The position numbers and the translations under genes were made by a program. Under the pieces are notes generated by a model that worked only from the letters and a program-made list of their open reading frames with translations, was not told where the DNA came from and did no database searches. Positions 47,711 through 57,541 of a stretch of 64,000 bases of DNA are shown one piece after another. Within the stretch, counting starts at the first letter, position 1. The number at the start of each line of letters is the position of its first letter. The stretch lies in contig LSRX01000520.1 of the NCBI GenBank assembly GCA_001939145.1, positions 259,859-323,858 on the forward strand, given 5' to 3'. The DNA is from Symbiodinium microadriaticum (lineage: Eukaryota; Sar; Dinophyceae; Suessiales; Symbiodiniaceae).

Positions 47711-48077
47711 TGCTTGTGACTGTCGCACGTGCAGAAGCATGGTAGCCCCGCCGTCCTATGATGTGCTTTCAATCTGGGATTTGTTGCGTCATTGTAAGCT
47801 ATGCATGCGAGCCGCGAGACCGCACAGTTTCCACACCCCACTGCTGCAAGAGCAATGAAGATCGAAGCCTTGGGCATTCGAGGCTTGCGTGCAAAAGTGC
47901 AAAGACTATGCCACAGCCACAGGGGCTCTTCGGGCTTTGAAGTTGAAAACATTGCGCATCAAGGGTGCAGAGGTTTTAAGGTTTCGGCATTCGAAAGCGT
48001 CATGGCAGCCTAGGGCCTAGCAGCTGGCACCGACACCCATTCTATCCAAATCCAAATCAACATTCCCCGCTCCTCAG

Positions 48078-48190
48078 GTGGCCGGCCGCTTAGCAGGCAC
48101 CGCCGATGCCCAAAGTGGGCCAGTGCCCATCCCTGCCGCGGTGTTGCTGCAGGTCGTTGGGGACCTCAGCAAAAGGGGGGAGGCGACACT
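48078..48190 (+). CDS. Exon candidate, weakly F-box-like
   Basis: A textbook acceptor (CATTCCCCGCTCCTCAG) precedes GTG at 48078. The frame AGRLAGTADAQSGPVPIPAA then VLLQVVGDLSKRGEATLC has strong third-base bias. Pro followed by V-L-x-x-V-x-x-x-L is the start of an F-box pattern, but the rest of the motif is not clear. The donor is not fixed. Confidence 0.4.
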
Positions 48191-49695
48191 TTGTGTTATG
48201 AGCATTGGAAGAGCACGGTCACGACGCATGGCACACATATGGGCTGGAATGGCTCGGAGGCTTGGGATGAAAGGCTGAGAAACGGCTTCCGAAACAGAGC
48301 TTAGGATGCCCACGCAGAGCATCGTTGCGTAGTTGACGGGAACAAGAGCTCCGACTTGAAGGGAGCGCGCCATCTAGCTCCACGACACACTGCCAGTATA
48401 CCGAAGCCCCAACAACACAGGCCCCTGCAATCAGTTTTTGAGGTTGGAGTCGGTGCAGTCATGGCGATGGTGTTGCTGCAGATGGGATACATGGCCTGGG
48501 CAGGGGCCTCAGGCAATCTTTACGGCTGTGTGGTCATCGAATATGAGCAAACCGTGCTATCAGTTCAGTGCATTCCTTTCATTATGGTGTCAAGACTCCC
48601 ACAGTGCTGTCGATGGCGTGCCAAGCGGGTGACAAAAATATGGTAGATCGGTTAGAACACAGGGTAGGCTCACGCTCCCTCAACTTGCAAGATTGGTGAT
48701 GTAAGTTGTGATTTACTGGTGGCAGACAATGAAATTCAGACCATTGTGCTTGATTGTACTGCTTTGCATTGTGTCATTTCATGTTACATGCAGCCTAAAC
48801 GAAGCATGCACGCACGGAATACTGTAATAAAGAGATGAACAACGCAAGAGCACCACAGCATACCGGATCTTATCGTGTACATCTTGTAATCTTTCCTTGT
48901 TATATGATAATAATGACGGGCAAACGAACAAGCTAGGTAAACGGCGAGACTACACAACTTTGAGAAGCCACTAACAGCCGAGATCGATTCCTGTCGGACT
49001 TATCCAGAGGAGATGTGGTTCAGAATTACAGGCTCTGGTTTAATTTTTTTCATGCTTTATCCATATAGGGAGGTGAATTGTCCCGGGGGTTCAGCAGTCC
49101 TGAATTGCACAGTTTGTTATTGTAACAATTAACAAAAGCTGATGAACTCGGAGCAGTTTGGAGTCCGATCGTCCGTTCTACGTCGTCAGGTCCAGTACAA
49201 CGCTCTCCGCATGTTGGCTGTGGCCATGCTGAGGCATAGTCAAGATATGCCAGGGTCGGTCTTCACTTGCATGCAGACAAAAAGAGACTGCAGCTAGGAG
49301 GGAGTTAGCAGTTAGCCTATCCAAGCATCCAATAACTGTCGCCTAGCCGAATCTAGCCGAGAGGAAGCTTGCGATTGGCATGAGGCACATAGCTTGTTGA
49401 ACGTTCCCGGGTCACCGTCGCAGAGCATAGCCCTTGTTGCGTTGAATTGCTGCACGGATTGGAGACATCGCTCGACTGCACCATCAGCCGAGTTTGCCTA
49501 CAAAGTCCTTACTGACTGGCCCTCTCCAGCAGTAATCCCTCGCCGAGCCTATGCTGAAAGCTGACACTGCCGGAAGGCCGATCGAGCCCCTCTTCAAACT
49601 GGCAGGTCCTTGCTGCAGGGAAGAGCTTAGAGGAGCAAACACGGGACTTGTGCGTTGAGATGGGTTGAGCAACGAGGCGCCTCGAGAGTCTGAAG
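48191..49695. other. No gene recognised
   Basis: A frame at 48356-48646 has one hydrophobic stretch (VGVGAVMAMVLLQMGYMAW). From 48660 to 49480 no coding signal or repeat stands out. Confidence 0.35.
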
Positions 49696-51048
49696 AAACC
49701 TGCACCGTTTTGAGGAAATCATATGGGCTGAATTAACGCTTGGGGCCCGGGCCCTCCTCGTAGCGGCTCCCAGCTCGCCTGAGGCTCGCCTAGTTGGGCT
49801 CTCCTCAGCGCCCCTCAGCCCCGCAAAGCGCTTCGACTTCCCCGCGCCCAGTTCTAGTGCTCTCTGGGAAGGTTCGCCCTTGCCGGCTGATGTCTTGGAC
49901 TTCGCGATGCCTAGGAATCCAACCCTTGCGCTGGGGCAGGGGTTTGGGGGTCCGGCCGTCGGAAACACAGCATGTGGTGACCGAGAGGCCTCAAGTTCCG
50001 AAGTCTGGCTCGAGCGCGTGGGGCCAGTGGTTCATCAGACGCCATTGACTTCAAGCGGTTGCATCGCATGTTCCATTGCTAGCCTTCCCACTCAAAGGGT
50101 TTCCATGCACCCGAAGATGTTAGATCCTCCCATGCCACCAACATATGCAGAAGCTTGCACATGCACGGGCTCGTACAACCTAATGCCAGCTTGTCCCTGC
50201 CCGCAAGCGGCCCATGCCTGGTAGTTTGCTGAGCAGACTCTTGTGCTTTGCTGCACGTTAGACGTCCCAATCCGGCACAGTTTCCTTCACGATAGGCTTA
50301 GGTTGAAAGAAGTGACCCGGGAGTTGAGACAGTGTTTTGAAAATCCTTTTTCTGCCACCGGCATCTTTCACCCGCGGCCTGCCTTCCTTTTCGTTGAAGA
50401 AGCCCAGGTCCGTGACGAGCTTCGAGGAGCTGACGCCACCAAGGCCGCCAACCAAGGCGTCCAAGGGCCTGTCAAGGACAAGAAGCGTGGCCTAGTCGCG
50501 GTATGTTGCGCAGCTGCGCCAGGTGCGCGTGATTTCACCTGAGCTCCGGGATGAACTCCAGGCCGAGCTTTCTTCTCAAACAAGCCGAGCATCTCCTTTT
50601 TACAGACAGGTTCTAGCCGGTAACCAGAAGACAATCAATGCTGTCGTGAGTGAAGTAGAGAGTGTTCGTGCAGCCATCTCGTCCGTCAGCAGTGTTGGGT
50701 TCTGGGTTTGTGGGCGGTTCTGGCTTTTCGGAGATATGGATCCCGCCCAACGCAACAAATTATTGGAGATGATCAAGTGGCGGCACGAATTAGTCATTGG
50801 TCTTTTGGACCATCTCTGTGGGATGAAGGTGGGCAACGATTCCAGATGGTTTCAGTGTCCAGTGTGGTCTGCAGTCCGTTTCGATTCTGCCCGAGATTGA
50901 TGTGTCCTGAAACCATTTCAATATTAATACCCACGAAGCCACTGCTTGAGTTCCTCTCTTCTCGCTTTTAGAGGCAAGAGCTCTGGCGATGGAGCTCGCG
51001 AAAAAGTCGGGCAAATCCCTCGACGAGGCTCCGCTCATCATGCGGTGA
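49696..51048 (+). CDS. Compact hypothetical gene with short introns
   Basis: The open stretch 49696 to about 50030 is strongly G/C at third positions (FEEIIWAELTLGARALLVAA, AKRFDFPAPSSSALWEGSPL, DVLDFAMPRNPTLALGQGF). A segment ending at 50500 (LRQCFENPFSATGIF, AQVRDELRGADATKAANQG, KDKKRGLVA) is followed by GTATGT. The next, from 50523 (VISPELRDELQAELSSQTSR, YRQVLAGNQKTINAVV), passes a GTGAGT at 50646 and reads MDPAQRNKLLEMIKWRHELV to 50829. The terminal exon is 50974-51048 (ARALAMELAKKSGKSLDEAP, TGA). The 50500/50523 join needs only 22 nt removed. All later junctions are phase 0. No family is recognised; the C-terminal half is helical and charged. Confidence 0.55.
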
Positions 51049-51589
51049 CGTAGGGCCTCCTGGCTTCCACTGCGGTTTTGACTTGTTCTAACCCCGCACT
51101 CTTATACATGTTCTTCCATTCCTGAGAGGCGGTGCAGGAAGAGGTTGAAATGCTCGGGAACGAGATGAATGCAATGGCAGGGCAAGGCCATGGGCAGGAG
51201 CTTTACATTTAGAAGCTTCAATCACCGTAGGCAAGCCTGAAACAACTTTATAGCATACCTGATCTTCAGCCATTTCAATGTCGCGACTTGCAGCATGGTC
51301 TTCGCTCGTTCGAATCCTCCTTCCTCCAATCGCAGCCCAGGAAGCTCCCCTAGACTCACGAGGTAGTGACCCGACACCCCTTCAGTCCACGCAGACGGAG
51401 AAAGATTAGGTCCTAAAGCAGGACACACGACAAGCCACTCTGCGCCTCTCAGGGAAGGGTGCCGGTCGCGGGCCCTTCGGGCCAGCTGGGCCAGCTGGCC
51501 TGGCAGGCAGGTGGTGAAATTAAATTTCGTCTTGTAGGCGTCTCTGGCTTGGGCTGTCTATAGCATGTGCACGGGTCTTGGACTCGCAG

Positions 51590-51655
51590 TTGAGACATCT
51601 TGAGCATACGTATCGCCTGCTTCTGGATGAGAAGACTCGCGCGGGGTTTGGGCTT
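51590..51655 (+). CDS. J-domain-like exon fragment
   Basis: After GACTCGCAG the frame reads LRHLEHTYRLLLDEKTRAGF, which resembles helix III-IV of DnaJ domains (x-A-Y-x-x-L-x-D-x-x-x-R-x-x-Y). The diagnostic His-Pro-Asp would lie in an upstream exon and was not found between 51049 and 51589. The call rests on about 20 residues. Confidence 0.3.
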
Positions 51656-51660
51656 GTCTT

Positions 51661-51750
51661 ATGCTATCTATCTGTCTATCTATTTATCTATCTATCTATC
51701 TATCTATCCATCTATCTATCTATCTATCTATCTATATATATATATATAGA
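51661..51750. repeat. (TCTA)n then (TA)n microsatellite
   Basis: About 18 tetramer units lead into TATATATATATATA. No gene overlaps. Confidence 0.95.
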
Positions 51751-52170
51751 CGCGTATGCAGAGCCTTCAGCAGCGCACCGGATTCGTGCGAGATTCACAA
51801 AAGTCTTTCCACAGTCGCAGACCGAGCAGTGAGACCCGTGGGACAAATGATCGGAACCGGAGGGTGCCTTCAGTGCTGAAACCAAGCAACTGTCACCGAT
51901 GCACGATGACGAGCGTTGTCTGATGCCTTTGCAGCTTCGTGGAACAGCGGTGCGATCTTTGCATATCTTGCGCGCTGTTGGTACCGAATCCCGCTTTGAT
52001 ATAATTCAATTATAGCTTCGTTGTTGCCGCCAGGGTCCGGAAACGTAGTCTAGCTGAGCCCCAGAGGAAGGAGAAATCCAACTTCAAAGTGTGTTAGTGT
52101 TCAACTGCTGGGTGACAGGTTGATCGCAGTTTTAGAGTGGTTTCTGCCCTTAGTGGAGCAGAATGACTAG
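51751..52170. other. No gene recognised
   Basis: Unique DNA between the microsatellite and the Gly/Arg-rich exon. An RNA-binding exon might be expected here but was not seen. Confidence 0.3.
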
Positions 52171-52560
52171 GCAGAAGCTATGGCGGCTATGCCGGCAGGG
52201 GTCGTGGCAGTGGCTATGACCGCTACGGTGGAGGAACCAGGCAGCAAGCAGTACAGTCAGTACAGTCAAAGCTCTCCAATCGCGTAGAATCTGATGCTTC
52301 GTTTCTTGCAAAAGCTCGACGAGAAGCCCTGCCGATATCACCTTCAGGCGATGTTGCGCAGTCATCGGATCCGGTATAAGGAGCTTCCTCCGGCTTGCTG
52401 CTCAGGGCAGACTCTTCCTGGGACTCAATCCGAGGCTACGGGCCTGAGGCCGCCTACGGCTCTCCTGGCCCCAATGGTCGACGTCGGCGCCGGCCACGGA
52501 GCTTCCGATACCAGGGAGACCAGGATGATGGAATCCAAGCTGCACAAGCCTCGCGGTTAG
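52171..52560 (+). CDS. Gly/Arg/Tyr-rich protein, C-terminal exons
   Basis: Exon 52171-52373 follows GACTAG and reads RSYGGYAGRGRGSGYDRYGG then TRQQAVQSVQSKLSNRVES and AKARREALPISPSGDVAQ, ending before GTATAA. RGG/YGG clusters of this type are common at the ends of RNA-binding proteins. Downstream, 52404-52559 has two open frames: IRGYGPEAAYGSPGPNGRRR with a basic RRRRRPRSF run, and a phase-matching frame (TLPGTQSEATGLRPPTALLA) ending HKPRG before TAG. The first fits the composition better but needs another donor. No RRM was found upstream, so the RNA-binding role is inference. Confidence 0.5.
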
Positions 52561-52937
52561 CCGTCTAGCCGAGTCTAGCCTGGTACGAGAGCAAGAGTTG
52601 GTCAAAGCCTTTTGTCAAGCACTGAGGATTGGGAAGCCCAGGCCGGAGACTTGTGAATTCGGGCAATGGCCCACGAATGGGCGGTGGCATCAACGGGCAG
52701 TATGGAGGGTCTGGGCCTCGACTTCGCGTCTGCGGCCTGTTGTTTCACAAACGGCCGGACGTGGCCAGGGTGCGTAGTTGCGGCTCACGGCATGGTACTG
52801 GCTGCAACTTTTCGGCATGTCCTCCCTGTTGGTGTCGATTGCAGCAGTTGTGACGAGCTTGCTACTGCTACTCAAAGGAAGGTTGCATTGCGAAATGGCT
52901 TTACAGGAAGCCTCCGGAGATCTGCACTTGCAAAAGT

Positions 52938-52968
<31 letters not shown>

Positions 52969-53590
52969 CAATGTACAAGTTGTAAGCTTTTGAGGACAAC
53001 TAGGTAACTAGGCTAAACGGAGTTCACTGTGAAGCCCGGAGGATGCAACTGCAACGTTTTGGTTGAAGAAGCAGCAGTAAGGTAACCAGCCCAGAGAAGG
53101 GCCAGTGCGAAAGTCACAACAACCAGCTTACCCTCAAATCACAGCCGAGGCTGTCGGGATGCCAAGTTCCACGCCTGAGAGCAAAGCCAAAGCAAGAATG
53201 CGAACTTCAGCACTCAAGCAACCGCACGGGGTCTGGACTCGAATAGCAAATTGAGCCGACTGAGGCTGCCACTTCCCAAGGGCAAGGTGAAAAACTTCGC
53301 TGCTTGGCCACAAGTTTCGACACACGCCGTAAGCACACAGATGGCCCCAACTCCTGGTCTGATATGTCCGGGGCTCCAGTGAACTGTCGACCTTGCTGTG
53401 CGCAGTTGGCCCAGCATGTCACTCTCAAGCATGGCGATTGGCCGCTTCACTTGAGAATTCCCTGCATGCTTCGCAGATGCTGCTGGGTGCAAAGCACATA
53501 TGCAGGGGATTCTGTCGTTTTCTGAGGCGTTAATTTCTTCTCTCTCTCTCTCTCTCTGTCTATCTGTCTATCTGTCTATCTGTCTATCTG

Positions 53591-53623
<33 letters not shown>

Positions 53624-54136
53624 ATATAGAAGCCTCTGAAGGCTGTGAACAACAACGTAGATACCCTTTGGCATTAGGGAGCAGCGAGCGCCTGAGCTTA
53701 AGCCCCGGGCCGTGCTTCAACAGCGGCTGCCCTCTTTGTCTTGACGTATTGCTGCGGTTTCAGAAATTATCAGGTCAGACCATTGCACATCCGTTTGCGC
53801 GGGGTGGGGGGTGGGAGTTGGGCACATCGCAGTGCTTTGTGTGGACGGTGGGCACCGCACATACAGACGCGTTGATACAATACCTCCTGTATCATTGCTC
53901 GGAAGCATGACAGCCTGGAGCCCTTTTGTTGAGGGGATGTCTAGCTTAGTCCAAGCTTGCAGGACTGCGCCCTCCACTCCACCGAAGCGGAGAGCTACAT
54001 TGATCCCTGTAATCCCGTTTAGACTCTAAAGCCTTCCCAGGCCTTCTCGACAATCTGGGACCCTGAATCTGAAGTCAGTCAAACTTACGTACACAAAGCA
54101 TGTTCTTCATGCGGCTTCCGATTTGCTGTTGCCTAG
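52561..54136. other. No firm gene; microsatellites
   Basis: GCAC/CA repeats lie at 52938-52970 and a TC/TCTG/TATC array at 53539-53622. A frame at 52666-53007 is open, but its tail is made of the CA repeat. No spliced model emerges. Confidence 0.35.
53539..53622. repeat. (TC)n(TCTG)n(TATC)n microsatellite
   Basis: Three related simple motifs follow one another over about 85 bp. Confidence 0.9.
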
Positions 54137-54273
54137 GAACTCGCGCCGCCCGACGTGGTTCCTTGGGATGGAGCCTTGGCACGAGTGGCTCCGCTCTTTT
54201 ATTTTCGTTTGGGCTTCGCCGGAAAGGCTTGAGGACCGTTTTGCTCGTGGCTTGAGCCTTTTGAAGCAGCGAT
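54137..54273 (+). CDS. Exon candidate before a TG-repeat intron
   Basis: After TTGCCTAG the frame reads RRPTWFLGMEPWHEWLRSF, FVWASPERLEDRFARGLSLL and KQR, and ends at the donor GTATGT, where a GT microsatellite starts. An overlapping frame (ELAPPDVVPWDGALARVAPL) ends at a TGA and is the alternative. No family is recognised. Confidence 0.4.
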
Positions 54274-54340
54274 GTATGTGTGTGTGTGTGTGTGTGTGTG
54301 TTTGTGTGTTTGTGTGTCTGTGTGTGCGCGCGCGCGTTGT
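54273..54340. repeat. (TG)n microsatellite ending in (CG)n
   Basis: GTATGTGTGTGTG runs on for about 60 bp and closes with GCGCGCGCG, an alternating purine-pyrimidine tract able to form left-handed DNA. Confidence 0.9.
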
Positions 54341-55014
54341 TACTTGTTCTGCGCTCCCCCGCCCCCCCGCATCGGTCGCTTTCTACAACGATTCTTAAGT
54401 TTGCGGACTGCGGACTGGCTTGAGGCTCGTCACTTTCTAGACTTAAACTTTCAAATCTTTGGCTGGATTTAGTTTAGAGCGACGCAAAGATGCGATAACA
54501 ACAACGTCTGGCAGATAGAGAGAAAAGGTTTAGGACACGTGCAAGGTAGCATAATCGTTTCGGCCTCGCCGAAAGCTGACTCAGACCCCTGATAACCGAC
54601 CATTCTGCTGGATGAAAAAAGCATCAAAGAAGCGTGGGTCATTCCTGTCAAGACGAGGAGAAATCGAGCATGGACCTTGCGACCCCGACGACGTCTTCAG
54701 CGTGAGGGATCCCTTGCGGAAGCTCTGCACAACTTAGTAGGCATCTAATTTAGTGTAAATGCGTATGCTGTACGAAGCCTTGAAGTGTATTCCAAGCACT
54801 GACCCAGTCAGTCGTCCCTGAACATAAACATCTAGAGTTACTGTACAAGAAAAGGCTTGTCTTCACTCTGTGGAACAGGACATTGAGATTCGTGTGAGTC
54901 TAATCCCTTCCCCCTAATGTTCAACGCGCGGGGGCGGGGGGCGCAAATCATATTTGGAAAGTGTTGCTGTCTTTATTTAGGGGATATCGTTTGTCGCGAC
55001 TTTCACTTTTGAGG

Positions 55015-55190
55015 GATTTTGCTCTTGCTCCAGCTCTGCCTCGCGCTCCCGCGCTGGCTTTCGCTCCTGCTCTTCCTTCTGCTCTTGCTCTTGCTTCTGC
55101 TCTTACTCCTGTCTTGCTCTTGCTCTTACTCCTGTTCTTTATCTTGCTTTTGCTCTTGCTCTTACTTTTGGTGTTGCTCTGCCTGTGGTC
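55015..55190. repeat. Degenerate hexamer (GCTCTT)n tract
   Basis: GCTCTTGCTC, GCTCCTGCTC and GCTCTTACTC variants fill about 170 bp. The minus strand translates as Lys-Ser then Arg-Ala repeats (SKSKSKIKNRSKSKSK), and the plus strand as Leu/Ala. Either could be a repeat artefact. Confidence 0.75.
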
Positions 55191-55423
55191 TTTGCCAGAG
55201 AAAAACAAAGAGTCATATGGCATAGTAGAACACTGAAAAACATAGTTTGCCGAGGTTTAATTAGAGCACAACCACATCTGACATGCCAGTACTGCAACAT
55301 GGATTCGAAGAGAAGCCAGCTTCACTCCTCTAGATGGACGATTGGGACCTTTTGACTGTGATTGTTTCGAATGTCGCGCCTGGCGTGGCACGTCCTTGAA
55401 ATGGGAGCCCTCTGAATGCTGAG

Positions 55424-55586
55424 GAAGATTGCCCCACTGTTGATCGGATCCGGATGCGCAACTTGGTAGAATATGCCTTCCATGATACGTCTGCAGGTCC
55501 GTAAAAATGTGCAAGCATTCCTGCCACAAGCCGTTCAGGCTCAAAGAGAACTTTCGGAAGGTCTCGACGCAGTGTCGATGCAGTGA
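55424..55586 (+). CDS. 3' end of a hypothetical gene, two exons
   Basis: Exon 55424-55465 follows GAATGCTGAG and reads EDCPTVDRIRMRNL. Exon 55497-55586 follows ATACGTCTGCAG and reads VRKNVQAFLPQAVQAQRELS then EGLDAVSMQ and TGA. They join in phase 0 if the 31-nt segment 55466-55496 (GTAGAA to CTGCAG) is an intron. The joined sequence is a charged helix. The 5' part was not found. A minus-strand ORF (55330-55602) overlaps it and is considered a shadow. Confidence 0.5.
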
Positions 55587-55604
55587 TATTCCGGGCATGC
55601 ACAC

Positions 55605-55972
55605 ATGGCGTCTACTGACGTTCGTAACGATGCGACACTTCATTCCGAGTATCGCTTCGCTAAGGAGAAGTATGTCATGGATGCAGACAAGATGTTAAAC
55701 GACCTGCCGACCGATCGAGACCTTACCCGAATGCCAGTACCGTGGTCGTCAACGTCTGGGCTGACGAAGGAATACTTCATGTGTGATGCGGGAGGTTGGG
55801 GTTTTCAGGTTCCTTGGGACAGCGTTCGCAGTAAACTCGTGGACTGCAGAAGTGCATGTTGGTTTCCGAGCTGGGGCAGATGCTTGTCCCCTTATATCTG
55901 ACAACGGAAGAAGTTCGGCTGCATCGCAATAGGTTTGCACGTGCATATCACGCAAAAGTCCTGCAGAGTTGA
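55605..55972 (+). CDS. Small two-exon gene, 108 residues, unknown function
   Basis: The ATG at 55605 starts ASTDVRNDATLHSEYRFAKE, KYVMDADKMLNDLPTDRDL, PVPWSSTSGLTKEYFMC and DAGGWGFQ, ending in phase 0 at 55808. Exon 55850-55972 reads KCMLVSELGQMLVPLYLTTE then EVRLHRNRFARAYHAKVLQS and TGA. The intron would be 41 nt (GTTCCT to CTGCAG). The protein is soluble and charged. It starts 18 nt after the stop of the previous gene, so a trans-splice acceptor would have to lie inside that gene; alternatively it is an internal exon of the same gene. No family is recognised. Confidence 0.5.
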
Positions 55973-56196
55973 GGCTGACACATGTACGCATTTCAGTGAG
56001 GTTCGACTGATCCTCCTGGAAGATTCACCACCACGGATGCAAAGAGCATTGGCTCGCCGTAGACGGGTGTCTTCATGATGTGTGCAGTCCATCTGTGTCC
56101 AAGATCCCTTAGCCCTGCAAGTTCACAACGCCAGACTCCCTGTTGCGACCCCTGGGTGAGGCCTGCAGAAAGGTGGATTTGTTATGGTTCTGTAAG
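55973..56196. other. Short intergenic stretch
   Basis: No coding or repeat signal was seen. Confidence 0.3.
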
Positions 56197-56483
56197 GCTC
56201 CGACATATGCCAAAGCGCTTTCAAGCAAAGTAAAGGGCAGGCTGCGAAATTTGCGCTTGCAGCTGAGGCATGCAAAAACAACTTCCTCGTCAAGAAGACG
56301 GCGAAGACTGTCTACAAAGTTGAGAAATGCGCGGAGAAGGCTGTGAAGAGAGCAGAGCACGTGACGCTTGGCGCCGATCTCCGGATCAGCTCAGCTCTGC
56401 ATGCTCATGCTATACTTCATCCACTTGCATTGGCAGCACCGTCTACTCTCTTCATCACCAGCGCTGGAAGCACACTTCGCTAA
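56197..56483 (+). CDS. Lys/Ala-rich exon without a start codon
   Basis: After TTCTGTAAG the frame reads SDICQSAFKQSKGQAAKFAL, AAEACKNNFLVKKTAKTVY and KVEKCAEKAVKRAEH, then a GTGACG donor or read-through to TAA at 56481. The Lys/Ala spacing suggests an amphipathic or nucleic-acid-binding helix. A different frame downstream (NLAQEQQIKESIGCSFVNSP to 56596) may be the next exon. No family is recognised. Confidence 0.45.
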
Positions 56484-56769
56484 GGAACCTTGCGCAGGAG
56501 CAGCAGATCAAGGAGAGCATTGGATGCAGCTTCGTTAACTCACCGTACACTAAAAAGTTGCAGCACAAGTGCGGAGGGCCAGGACAGCTCTGCTAAGACC
56601 TGGGATTAGTCCTGCATCTGACCCTGCATCGTAGGTTAGGCGGGAGGCACAAAAAAGACCTGGGATCCGTACCATCTTGACTTGAAAGTATTTGCAGTCA
56701 GCCTGGGTGTTCCAACTAGTTCAATGTCAAGACTTGCATGGTATAGAAGTGCCCAGTGGGCAAGAAAGG

Positions 56770-56830
56770 ACACACACACACACACACACGTGTGTGTGTC
56801 TGTGTGTGTGTGCGCGCGTGTGTTTGTTTT
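56770..56830. repeat. (AC)10(GT)n palindrome
   Basis: Ten AC units at 56770-56789 are followed directly by GT units, giving a perfect inverted repeat centred at 56789/56790, then TGTGCGCGCG. It can form a hairpin or left-handed DNA. Confidence 0.85.
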
Positions 56831-57141
56831 ATGGTTAGCGCTTGGATCCAAGGCTGGTTGCAGAATTGTGCCTTTTTCTGCAAAGAGGGTACATATGCTT
56901 GTGCAGTGTTAGCTTTGACTTGTAAATCGAGCTGAGCAGATGAGCCCCAAGCACCATCAAGCAGCAGCATATAGCAGCACTGCAGCATGCTTTCTGTACC
57001 GCCGGAGGGAAAACCGCCGGAAGCGCGTCCTGATACCACGCAGCAGCACCGGGTCTGCAGAGAAGGGCGCGAGATGTCTCGCAAGCGACTTGTGATGACA
57101 GCTTTTTCCAACCAGGTGTATTTGTAGCAGTACAGTGTGAC
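56831..57141. other. No plus-strand gene; covered by a long minus-strand ORF
   Basis: The minus-strand frame 56835-57503 (222 codons) spans this stretch. Its composition is Ala/Cys-rich and it has no clear splice signals. Confidence 0.25.
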
Positions 57142-57435
57142 ATGAAAAGAGCGGATGCCCGTTGTGGCATGCTGTTGCGTGCTTTCGAGCACTTTTGCAG
57201 CACTGCACATCCGAAACCCGTAGTTGCTGCAATCGTAATCACGGCAGAACCTCGCTCGCCGGGGTACGCTGCTGTGGCCCATGCAAAACCTCGGTCGGAG
57301 TATGTTGGAGTCGTCACTGTAAAGTTGTCCATATTGTCGTCCTGTGCAACCTTGTGCAAGCCGAGGTTTCTCGATCCCCTCGAAGTTTGCCGGCCGTCCG
57401 AAGATGACGAAAAAAGATTGGCAAGACTTCGATAA
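57142..57435 (+). CDS. Hypothetical ORF of 97 codons
   Basis: The frame starts with ATG and reads KRADARCGMLLRAFEHFCST, HPKPVVAAIVITAEPRSPGY, AAVAHAKPRSEYVGVVTVKL and RPSEDDEKRLARLR to TAA. G-first codons are frequent and the C-terminus is charged. A second plus frame from 57400 (MTKKDWQDFDNSAARTVDLQ, following CCGAAG) also looks coding and may be the next exon or gene. The antisense 222-codon ORF is treated as a shadow. No family is recognised. Confidence 0.4.
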   Translation: MKRADARCGMLLRAFEHFCSTAHPKPVVAAIVITAEPRSPGYAAVAHAKPRSEYVGVVTVKLSILSSCATLCKPRFLDPLEVCRPSEDDEKRLARLR

Positions 57436-57541
57436 CAGCGCAGCTCGGACTGTCGATCTTCAGGTTGTGACAGGTTTCGCTTGCGAGTGTTTCCCGGATG
57501 CAAATAGTGTCATCAACTTTCAACCACTTCGCTGCGATGCT

